Of a DNA stretch of 64,000 nt, positions 56,501-64,000 are shown one piece after another. The position numbers were made by a program, and so were the translations under genes. The stretch is from Halicephalobus mephisto. Its lineage: Eukaryota; Nematoda; Chromadorea; Rhabditida; Panagrolaimidae. Under the pieces are notes generated by a model. That model saw nothing but the letters and a program-made list of their open reading frames with translations. It had not been told where the DNA came from and made no database searches. The stretch spans positions 1 to 64,000 of the forward strand of contig SWDT01000079.1 of assembly GCA_009193035.1 (NCBI GenBank). Direction: 5' to 3'. The number at the start of each line of letters is the position of its first letter. Within the stretch, counting starts at the first letter, position 1.

Positions 56501-57017
56501 AAAGGAATTATTACTTGAAGGACAGAAATATGCACAAATTGCTTACGGTATCGATGGTAGTAATTTTAATGTTTTGAAATGGTGTGCTGTAACTACTGGA
56601 GGTGTTACGGATTACTTGGGAACGAAGGAGAAAATTCAACAAGGATATCAATTTAAGGAATACTTGGATAAAGCTTTGGAAATGAAAACGGAATATTCTT
56701 TGTTTCATATGCGTGGAAGATTTAGTTATTCTGTTGCTAATCTTTCGTGGTTTGAGAGAAAAGCGGCTTCGACGTTTTTTGCAACTCCCCCTACGGCAAC
56801 GATGGAAGATGCTTTAAATGATTTTTTAGAAGTTGAGAAATTGAGACCAAATGAATGGATTGAGAATCTTGTCTATATTGGTAGATGCTATATTGCGAAA
56901 GGTGATAAGTCTATTGCGGCTAAATATCTGGAAATTGCACTTGATGTTGAAGCATTGGATGATGCGGATAAGGAATTGAAAGATGAAGCGAAAGATTTAA
57001 TCAAAAAATGTAAATGA
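53586..57017 (+). CDS. RMD family protein, long membrane-anchored form (RMDN2/3-like)
   Basis: Candidate exons 53586-53971, 54259-54355 and 56328-57017, 390 residues. The N-terminus has a membrane helix (GTVAVLSGIVLVDVAMRFFF), a coiled coil (KFNEIKNEINELKIELKLLK) and STSEYYDATEEW, close to the FFAT consensus EFFDAxE that binds VAP proteins of the ER. The last exon is the RMD TPR-like domain: LWRLARACYSMASG, GYQFKEYLDKALEM, LFHMRGRFSYSVANLSWFER and ATMEDALNDFLEVEKL. Membrane anchor, coiled coil, FFAT and TPR in that order is the plan of human RMDN3/PTPIP51, an ER-mitochondria tether. The join needs a GC-AG intron at 54356; otherwise the second exon ends after five more codons. If that splice is not used, 53586-54370 is a separate small membrane protein. 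Met at 53679 is an alternative start. Confidence 0.6.
54580..55180. repeat. tandem repeat, about 244-bp unit, 2.5 copies
   Basis: Copies start near 54,582, 54,826 and 55,071 (AACTGCGAAATGGTCAATTT, AATATAATTATTGATATATT, GTAGTCATTCGTTAAATTCG). The second and third are almost identical, so the amplification is recent. Confidence 0.9.
55597..57017 (+). CDS. RMD family protein, short cytosolic form
   Basis: A four-codon exon (55597-55608, MGID, Kozak-like CACCATGG) followed by GTAAG splices in phase 0 to 56328-57017 and gives 233 residues, the size of C. elegans RMD-1. RMD proteins associate with microtubules and affect chromosome segregation in C. elegans. The exon lies within the long intron of the putative long form, with its own upstream region at 55,200-55,560. 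This suggests two promoters for one TPR-like domain. Confidence 0.85.
55690..56140. repeat. tandem repeat, 161-bp unit, 2.8 copies
   Basis: Copies start near 55,694, 55,855 and 56,016 with GAATGGTATATGGTATCAAA, TAGGTTGAGGATTTTTTTGC and AATTGATAAAGGAATTGGGG. It lies in the intron of the RMD gene. Confidence 0.9.
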
Positions 57018-57172
57018 TCTCGTTTGAGAGAAGTAGAAAGTTATCTGTGCCAATCTAAGTCGAATTGATAAGTTTTTTAGTTTAAATGTGATTTTTTATA
57101 AAGAAGAAAAATGTTATCAGATGTTTGGAGTGATTTGGAACAGAAAATTTTAGTTTTTGGAAGGTGTTTTAA

Positions 57173-58112
57173 ATGAATCCTGGATTTGAAGCCGAATTGA
57201 TTATTGATCCTAATAGTAATGGTAGAGTAGATGGAGCTCTAGAAAGTTTAAAAAATTTTTGTAATAATAATTATAAAAAAAATTATTTTGATTCTAAAAA
57301 TTTAGAATATTCAAAAAATTTAAATTATTATGAAAAATTTGAAGATTTTCCATATAATAATTTTCTTATTGATGATGAAATTGTTCAAAATCAATATATA
57401 AATGAAAAAAATGATTTTTTTTCTGAAAAAAATCCTAAATTAGAAGAACAAAGACAATTGAATCAAAAAATTTCTCAAATTTTGTCTCCAATGAGAAAAA
57501 TGGTTTGTTTTTTTTAATAAAAATTAATTTTTTTTAAATTTAATTTTTTTATTTTTTTAAAATTTTAATAAAAATTTGTTTTTTTTTATTTTTTTAATTT
57601 TTAAAAAAATTTGTTTTTTTTTATTTTTTAGATTTTTATGAAAATTTTATTTTTAAATTTCTATAAAACTTAAAAATTTTTGATTTTTTGAGAATTTTAA
57701 TTTTGAATTTTTTTATAAAAATAAAAAAAACAGACTTTTTTGGAGATTTTTATAAAACTAATTTAATTTTTATTTTTTTAAAACTAATTTATTTTTTTAA
57801 AACTAGTTTAATTTTTATTTTTGTTGAATAATTTATTTTTTATTTTTTTTATTAAAATTAAAATTTCAGGAAAAAGGATTAAACTGCAAATACACCAAGC
57901 CCCCGGGATCGAAGATGAAAAGAAAATTTTCGTTGTTGAGTTTCCCTAACAAACAGAAAAGTAATTTTTTGTGGAATTTTATTAATTAATTGGAACTTTT
58001 AGAACCCATTCAAAAATCGTATAAAATCAACAACTCTCAGAGAAAATGGAGAGAAAACGTGGTTCCTTTTATCCGGGATAAGTTGCCCCTCAACACCGAA
58101 GCTCAAAAATAA
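57173..58112 (+). CDS. unknown 176-residue protein with basic C-terminus
   Basis: Exons 57173-57502, 57870-57960 and 58003-58112, phases consistent. The N-terminal part is acidic and Asn/Tyr-rich (FEAELIIDPNSNGRVDGALE...NYYEKFEDFPYNNFLIDDE). The C-terminal part is strongly basic (KYTKPPGSKMKRKFSLLSFP, QRKWRENVVPFIRDKLPL). No signal peptide, membrane helix or known domain was recognised. The C-terminal exons use less AT-biased codons than the first. It starts 155 bp after the RMD stop in the same direction, so operon-like co-transcription is possible. Confidence 0.65.
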
Positions 58113-59860
58113 AAATGAAGAAATTTTTTAATTTTATAAAATTTATTTTTAAATTGAAAAAATTTGTTTTTTTAAATTGAAGAAATTTATTTTTTTTTAA
58201 ATTTAATAAAATTATTTTTTTTTAAATTTGATGAAATTTATTTTGTTTATTTTGTTTAAATTGATGAAATTTATTTTTTTTTAAATTTAATAAAATTATT
58301 TTTTTTTAAATTTGATGAAATTTATTTTTTTAAATTAAAGAAATTTTTAAATTTAATAAAATTATTTTTTTTTAATTTGATGAAATTTGGTAAAATTAAT
58401 CTTTTTAAATTTAATAAAATTATTTTTTTTTTAAATTTGATGAAATTTATTTTTTTACAGTAACTTTGATTTTTGACTTTTTTATAGTAAAATTTATTTG
58501 ATTTTTTCCAAAAATAAAATTGGTTCTTTGATGTTTTTGAAGTTGATAAAATTGATTTTTCATTTTTTTTACACGGTCATCAAAATATAAAAAATTATCT
58601 ATTTCTTTAAGCTCGATTATGGCTTGTGTACCGTTCTTGATTTCGGACGTAATTAGTCAGGTGTTTTTTGTCAAAAAAAATAATGAAGAAAATGCAAAAA
58701 TTCAAGAATCAAAATCTATAAAAATTTGAAATTCATACGGTAGAATCCAGTATTCTGTAAAAATAAAATTTGTTTTTTAAAATTTCGAAATTAACAAAAA
58801 AAAATAAAATTTATTTTTTAAAATTTTTGAACAAACAAAAAATTTAATTCATTTTTCAAAAATTATAAAAATTGAAATTTATTTTTTTTAATTTTTGAAC
58901 TAACATCAGAGAAGTCCAAATTCAGAAAATTACTGTAGAGTTTAACATTATTCTTATGAGGTACAATCTGTCAAAAAAAGTCATTTTAACTGAAATTCAT
59001 GATACTTATAAAATGACTAAATTTCCTATTATTAATTTAGAAATATAAGGACTGAATTATAAATTCATTCAATGATAAAAGCCAACTAATGTAAGACATT
59101 AACCAGATAGAAGAACTCCGACGAATCCGATGATGAGTAACGTTTTGATGATTTAAAATGGATCTCATTTCTTGTCCTAAATACTGTTCGAAAGTAATAC
59201 CTCTAAAACTATCTTTGTTGAGAACATAGATAAGGGAAAGTTTATTAAATATCTAAGGATTTCAGTCACATATTGTTCAGTATTTAATGCTTACAAACAG
59301 AAATTCATTTTCAACCACTAATTTCTGTAGTCGACAATGAGAACCCTTGTGACTTTTCCTTGTTCGTATGAGGTGCCAGCCCTTTGAACTCTTCCGGAAG
59401 TAACAGACAAAGAACAATCTGAGTGAGATTCAAGTAATTTATTTCTTGTCTCTATTCGGAGTTCTAGTTCTGTCAACTCGATCGATAATCTCTTTCAGAA
59501 TTGTCAGATTCTTTTTGGGAGTAATGGTCTTCACACAAGAATAGACAGTTACATGAAAATATACAAATACTCTCGGTCTTTGTTATAGTCAACAAAAGTG
59601 AGAAATGTATTATTTTGTTAATTTACTGAACATATTTCTGAAATCAACAAGAGTTAGTTTATAAAGACAAGTTCACTTTCAAATATGGATACTAAAAAGA
59701 AAACTACTACGTTATGATATAAATTGTTAATGTTGTGATATGGAAGTTTCGGGTTCTCTCATACAACGAGTATACTAAAACAGGGATTTCTTATAAATAA
59801 ATCTATTTTCTAGTCAGTAAAATTAAGGTGTCAATTTCAAGTCTTCCAAATGAAGAGCAC
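58113..59860. other. spacer: low-complexity to 58,450, then unique non-coding sequence
   Basis: 58,130-58,450 is a TTTTTTTTAAATTTGATGAAA tandem run. From about 59,050 the texture changes: homopolymer-rich phrases disappear and the DNA looks unique and less biased, as it does to the window end. No gene was recognised here. Confidence 0.5.
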
Positions 59861-59904
59861 AGGTATCACCTTTAATATTGAATAACTTCTTTGTCAAATT
59901 ACAA

Positions 59905-60003
59905 ACTTTCCATTACGAAAGCAATCCAAAATTTAACCATGTTCGCCACAAGACTTTACCAGAGCGAAATTAAATGTTTACCTCAAATTCGGGTAATTAA
60001 ACC
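59905..60003 (-). ncRNA. spliced-leader RNA gene, SL1-like (locus A)
   Basis: On the minus strand the transcript would start at 60003 with a 22-nt leader (60003-59982) that begins GGTTTAATTACCC and ends GAATTTGAG, followed at once by the donor GTAAAC. The canonical nematode SL1 has AAGTTTGAG in the last nine positions, so two bases differ. About 45 nt downstream is the Sm-type site TTAAATTTTGGA, then a small hairpin (CTTTC, loop GTAATG, GAAAG). Leader, donor, Sm site and 3' hairpin have the order and spacing of C. elegans SL1 RNA (about 100 nt). SL RNAs donate the leader to the 5' ends of pre-mRNAs in the nucleus. Head-to-head with locus B. Confidence 0.85.
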
Positions 60004-60292
60004 GAACACAGTGTTCTGATTTTCTGTCTTTTGGAAGCTAAGTGATTTCAGCTGAATGAACCCTATTTTACCCCATATCTTCACTAAGAGATAGGTAAGA
60101 AAAACGAGAGTCAGAGCGACAAACACAATGCATAATTTCCCAGGTTTGTTTTTGATCGAGAAATGTCTCTTTTTCTAACAGTTCAGTTATTTTCCTCTTA
60201 TATCTCGTCGTTCACACAATCCATTGCACACCTGTATTCATCTACCCCAATTCACTCAGCTTTCAGAAACCTCAAAATTAGGAAGTTGTTTT
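60004..60292. promoter_or_regulatory. shared bidirectional promoter interval of SL loci A and B
   Basis: 289 bp lie between the two divergent transcription starts. Immediately upstream of each start is a similar block: AAATTAGGAAGTTGTTTT before locus B and, inverted, AAATCAGAACACTGTGTTC before locus A. The same kind of block (ATTAGAA...GTTCTTC) precedes loci C and D. snRNA-type genes use a proximal sequence element around -50; I could not assign one with confidence. Confidence 0.5.
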
Positions 60293-60392
60293 GGTTTAAT
60301 TACCCAGCTTCGAAGTAAAGATTGAAGTCCGCTTTTGAGACATCTTGTGGCGGGAATGTCTAAATTTTGGAATGCTCTCGAAATGGAGGGTT
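60293..60392 (+). ncRNA. spliced-leader RNA gene with a divergent leader (locus B)
   Basis: The leader (60293-60314) begins exactly as SL1, GGTTTAATTACCC, but its last nine bases are AGCTTCGAA instead of AAGTTTGAG. A donor GTAAAG follows directly. The intron half keeps the shared segment CATCTTGTGGCGGGAATG, the Sm site TAAATTTTGGAA at about 60361-60372 and a 3' hairpin (CTCTC, GAAAT, GGAGGG with one G-U pair). CTTC in the leader can pair with GAAG downstream of the donor, so the leader-donor stem survives with changed bases on both sides. This looks like a functional SL RNA carrying a new leader. Confidence 0.82.
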
Positions 60393-61326
60393 TATTTTTA
60401 GAAATGTGATTTATACTTTATTTATTTAACAGCTGAACATTACATTCAATTCAAACAATTTTTATTATCTGTTGTCATTTTGATTTAAACGTCTTCCTGA
60501 GTCACAATGGAAGGAAAATTTAGAGAAAATAGAGTCGAAAACAAATTAATTGCTTCCATTCTTGTTGTTTAAAATATTGTTCAGCTTTTTAAATTACTGA
60601 AGGGATTATCCGAATCATCAGAAGTAGAATGGAGTGAACTTTTCATAGCTATTTTAATTATAAATTCCATAGGATCTTGTATAATCTCTCTACATTATAT
60701 TTCATGAGTATAGAGAAATTTAGTTATATAAATTAATATGAGAATGGGAATTCTGAAAAGACTTTGATTTAGTCCTCAGATGCTTATTCTGATTGAAAAT
60801 TTGAAACCTGATCTCAAATTCACTGTGCTTAAGAACAGTTCATCTATGAATACTAGGTTTTATCAATTTTCATTAGAATTTTTATTAATTGTTTGACCTA
60901 CCCAAACATTTCAGTGAGACTTGTGACATTCTCTTTGAGGATAACAGTTCTCAACTAAAAATGTTTGTTCTGATTGAAATAAATAACTACTTCGAATTCC
61001 AGATACTTCTTGATTTTCAGATGATTGTGATATATTTTATCTGATTGATCAACTGATTACTTGGTTTAAATAATTAAAATCAATCAGTGGAAGCCAGGTC
61101 CACTGAAGAACAAACTCTTATTTTCACATCATGATGAAATAGTTGCTTTCTCTCAATCATTTATTTATCAAATGAGGAAATACAACAAACAAATAGATTT
61201 CTCTAAAATCACCGATGTTCCAAGTAATATGATGAAGTTATTAATTTCAAGAGTTATTTGCCAGTTAGATTTACTAAACCTTCCGATGAAATGGGAATCA
61301 TAAAAGAACTCAACTTCCAATTAAAA
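60393..61326. other. spacer between SL pairs
   Basis: No gene, 5S rRNA or further SL copy was seen. It is AT-rich but not low-complexity. Confidence 0.5.
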
Positions 61327-61423
61327 TCTCCTGATCAGAAGAGCAGTCCAAAATTTAAACTCACCACCACAAGATTACTCAAGAGCGGATCAAATGTTTA
61401 CCTCAAACTCGGGTAATAAAACC
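61327..61423 (-). ncRNA. spliced-leader RNA gene, SL1-like (locus C)
   Basis: Minus-strand leader at 61423-61402 begins GGTTTTATTACCC (one base differs from SL1) and ends GAGTTTGAG, then the donor GTAAACATTTGATCCGCTCT. The Sm site TTAAATTTTGGA lies at about 61345-61356. A 3' hairpin with CTCTT and AGGAG arms (61328-61343) closes it. The intron half aligns with locus A through ATTTGATCCGCTCTTGAGTA and CTTGTGG. Head-to-head with locus D. Confidence 0.82.
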
Positions 61424-61727
61424 GAAGAAAACGTTCTAATCGGAAAGTTTATTCAATAACTAGATCTCTGGTTAGGCGAATGCTGATATTTTTGGAAGCA
61501 GAGTGCGAAATAACGATGATGGTAGAGAGCGAAAGAACTGGGAATAGAAGAGGTGACAATAACTGGCTCGTTTATTTCCTGAGAGAACACTCATCACTTC
61601 CTCTTCCGATCGGTTATTGTGTCTATCTTCCTATTCTCTATATGTCGTTATCTTGCATTTCAAAGCCTTCAATACTTGTCTGACAATCTACTCATAAAGT
61701 AAAGTCTGAAATTAGAATGAGTTCTTC
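61424..61727. promoter_or_regulatory. shared promoter interval of SL loci C and D
   Basis: 304 bp between divergent starts. The block ATTAGAA-N-GTT-TTCTTC lies just upstream of both starts (ATTAGAATGAGTTCTTC for D, GATTAGAACGTTTTCTTC for C). GCGAAATAACGA on one side and TCGTTATCTTGCATTTC on the other form an imperfect inverted pair. A 67-codon open frame inside (61480-61683) is probably chance. Confidence 0.45.
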
Positions 61728-61830
61728 GGTTTAATTACCCGAGTTTGAGATAAAGAATACATCTTATTCTGAAGGAATTTTAGAGTGTCTTCCTATAGAA
61801 AGTACATGGAATGGAATTTCATTTGTGCTG
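61728..61830 (+). pseudogene. degenerate spliced-leader RNA locus D
   Basis: The leader (61728-61749) starts GGTTTAATTACCC and ends GAGTTTGAG like locus C, but the next bases are ATAAAG, so the GT of the splice donor is lost. Downstream, GGAATTTTAGAG is at best a weak Sm site, and no clean terminal hairpin was found. Probably an SL pseudogene, or one whose donor base was misread. Confidence 0.7.
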
Positions 61831-62219
61831 ATTTCAACAAGAAGTATTCCTCATGATTGACATAACTGTTTATAGTGCTCAGTATTCCTGACAGTTCATT
61901 TTCATTTTCTCTATTTCTCCAAATTGATCTTCTCATCTCCAAAGTTTCGTTGAGATATTCAAATGTTGAGACCTTCCTCTCAATTTTGAAGAGTGTAAGA
62001 CAATATTTCTGTGAAATTAAAAATACTGATTTATATAGTTTTCGAATACTTAATAAAAATATGAACTACATAAGTAGTGAATGGTCACTGTAGTCGAAAC
62101 ACAGAACATCTGTGGTTATTGTAAATTCAAACGGGACATCAACTGTTGTGAGAACATTCTACGTGATTTCTGTTGTTTTTTTAAGGAGGTCTAGTGCTCA
62201 TGTTCTCAGAATTTTGTGA

Positions 62220-62400
62220 AAAGTGTTCAGAATGGGATAACGGAACCCGTAGATTCTGAATCTGATCTCAGAATTGGAAATCGACGTTCAGAATTCAGAG
62301 ATTCAGGATTTTGGATGGAAGGCTAACCCCCAATTTTAATGTCGAATTCGGAATCTACGAGTCCCATTACCCCATTCTACATATTCTATAGGGTTCTGAG
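62220..62400. repeat. palindromic element with GTAGATTCTGAATC arms
   Basis: GAATGGGATAACGGAACCCG and GTAGATTCTGAATC on the left match, inverted, GAATTCGGAATCTACGAG and TCCCATTACCCCATTC on the right. It belongs to the AGATTCTGAATCT family seen at about 1.0, 6.4-6.8, 26.8, 27.2 and 28.7 kb. Confidence 0.7.
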
Positions 62401-62472
62401 GTTAAAAACTTTGCTTTGCCAAAAAAGTGCAAACTTATGTAAAATCACTCTTATAATGTGTTTATTGGAATC

Positions 62473-62570
62473 GGTTTAATTATCCAAGAGTGAGAAGAAT
62501 AAGTCGATGATTTATTTCAAATCCTAATTTTATAACCAATAAATAATATCCTTATTATGCAACGAATTCG
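62473..62570 (+). pseudogene. degenerate spliced-leader RNA locus E
   Basis: The leader-like 62473-62494 begins GGTTTAATTATCC and ends AAGAGTGAG. It is followed by AAGAAT, not a GT donor. CTAATTTTATAA further down is a poor Sm site. Unpaired with any neighbour. Probably a relic. Confidence 0.55.
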
Positions 62571-63260
62571 CTACTTTTAAGTCGAACACAGTTAATCAAT
62601 TTTTTCAGTGAAATGTGTTGTCTAAGAAATCGCCTATTAGTATGGACAAAATTGGATAGATTTGACGAATAAAGGATCCATGTTCCGTATTACCGTCGAA
62701 CACAACAGTGAAACATCCTGTCTCTTTCCCCACGAATGAAGAAAACTTTCTTCACTAATAACTAGTAGTTATCAATTGATAACTAAAATAACGATGATAT
62801 AAATGAAATCTGCAGAACCGATGTATTACTTAATTTTTGATTTTTAGTTTTCGTTTTATAAAGTAATTTCGACCAGGAATCTGTGCTGGGTATTATTGAA
62901 GTCGGAGGTCAAGATTCAATGTTGGAATCTAGACTTTTAGTATTAAAATGGATCTATGAATTTTTCCATTTCAAAAATCTATTTCATTTAAATTGATAGT
63001 TGAAACTTAACTAGATTTTTCAATTCAAACATGACTCATAAGTTGTGTCTTAACATGGAAAATTCAGATTTTAACTTCCAACTCCGACCGTCGATTTTGA
63101 TAATACGAAACACTATATCATATCAATTCCGACTGGTTCTAACGATATTTTGACTTTTTAACGTTTCTTTCAGAATGCATAGCTAACATTAATAACTCTT
63201 TCAGTTCCTTAAAAACACTTTAACTACATCTAGTTTCTCAACATCGTTCCAATTTCAAAT
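62571..63260. other. spacer
   Basis: No gene was recognised. A TTTTTTCAG at about 62,607 and other splice-like sites occur without a convincing open frame. Confidence 0.45.
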
Positions 63261-63779
63261 TACAGATCCTTTTCAATCCGAGATAAGAAATAATGCCCTT
63301 GATCCAAACTGGGATCAGATATCAGATCAGAATGAATATCCAGATGATATCAAGAGTCGTACTTTTGTACTTCTCCAATGCATCGAATACAGATCCAGAA
63401 CTGAACTCATGGAATACACACCTTCGAATGTTTCTTCCACCACAGCAGATGAGCTCAAGAATGAAAAAAATTATATCCGTCTCCTCATGATGATAAATCA
63501 ATGCTTTCTCCCGATTGCGATTTAGAAGAGACTACTGAACATTATCATAACTGAAATCCATCGCTGGAACAAGATGAAATATCCCTCAATAACATGAAAA
63601 AATGTTGATAAAGAAGTAAGTTAATTCTCAGTAATGGAATATCATTATTGGATTAACTTTCAGGAAGGAACTTTCATACAAAAACAGAAATGAGCAATAA
63701 TCGAACTATTCATCTTCTCACCGACGAACAACGGAATCAACTTCCATCAGATGCATTTCTTGTGCTAAATCTATAATCG
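63261..63779 (+). pseudogene. coding-like exons of an unknown gene, frame disturbed
   Basis: After a TTACAG acceptor (about 63264) a frame reads DPFQSEIRNNALDPNWDQIS, then NEYPDDIKSRTF to a stop at about 63523. After the A-run near 63465 another frame continues plausibly (KSMLSPDCDLEETTEHYHN). A further acceptor TTTCAG (about 63663) opens RNFHTKTEMSNNRTIHLL, then TDEQRNQLPSDAFLVLNL and a TAA at about 63777. Codon use is coding-like but no single frame joins the parts. Either a decayed gene or one with a sequence indel. Product unknown. Confidence 0.35.
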
Positions 63780-64000
63780 ACAATTCAGAAATCATTATTA
63801 ATCAATAAAATGCTTTTTTGAATTAATTTATTGAGATAATTTTATTCCAGAATTATTATAGATTTCACAATAAAATGCTGTATATGATTTTCAAAAATAT
63901 AAAAAAATGTTCTCCATAGTAGAAATTACATTAAGAAATATTTCTTAACAACTAATTCTGTTGATCATGAATGTCCCTTTTTGATCCCTCAGAGGCGGAC

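Noticed and set aside
61060..61100. Another SL-like start, GGTTTAAATAATTAAAATC
   Set aside because: Only the first seven bases match; no donor or Sm site follows.
61480..61683. 67-codon frame between SL loci C and D
   Set aside because: It occupies the SL promoter interval; no conserved counterpart in the A/B interval.

Overview
The window reads as nuclear DNA of a free-living rhabditid nematode, probably Caenorhabditis or a close relative. The base composition is strongly AT-rich. Genes are split into many exons by introns with GTAAGT-like donors and TTTTCAG acceptors. Several start codons lie a few bases after such an acceptor, as expected for spliced-leader trans-splicing. The gene families are typical of nematodes: innexin, MRCK, NEK6/7, MYG1, RMD, a ubiquitin-like/eS30 fusion and a Str-type chemoreceptor. 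The species cannot be fixed from sequence alone. Exon coordinates were read by eye and may be off by a base or two.

Layout: 0-3 kb holds the 3' end of an unknown gene, then an SH2-pseudokinase with degenerate catalytic motifs and two reading-frame breaks. 3.3-4.6 kb (minus) is an innexin. 6-10.1 kb is a membrane protein with one von Willebrand A (vWA) domain on each side of its transmembrane helix. 10.7-17.0 kb is a receptor tyrosine kinase with a vWA-like ectodomain. 17.0-17.8 kb (minus) is a Pro/Gln/Tyr-rich protein built from duplicated exons. 18.7-20.3 kb is a NEK6/7-class kinase. 20.9-22.3 kb is a seven-helix chemoreceptor.

22.6-30.1 kb is an accessory island. It holds tandem repeats, a small unknown ORF, an AIG1-like GTPase with a Cys/His-rich insert, a second unknown gene upstream of it in the same orientation, about 540-bp direct repeats on both sides of the pair, and a tRNA-derived palindromic mobile element. 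31-35 kb holds two small secreted or membrane proteins, an AROS-like nucleolar protein and the ubiquitin-like/eS30 ribosomal gene. 35-42 kb is almost entirely minisatellite.

42.3-50.9 kb is a complete MRCK-type kinase gene (mrck-1). 51.3-53.5 kb is MYG1. 53.6-57.0 kb is an RMD gene; its upstream exons encode a membrane anchor, coiled coil and FFAT-like motif, and a second start gives a short cytosolic form. 57.2-58.1 kb is a small unknown gene.

The most unusual part is 59.9-62.5 kb. It contains five spliced-leader (SL) RNA-like loci, three apparently intact and two degenerate. Four of them form two head-to-head pairs about 290-305 bp apart. None has the canonical SL1 sequence, and one has a clearly different 3' half. 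No 5S rRNA gene is visible here, unlike the C. elegans arrangement. These would be candidate variant spliced leaders for the trans-splicing suggested by the other genes.
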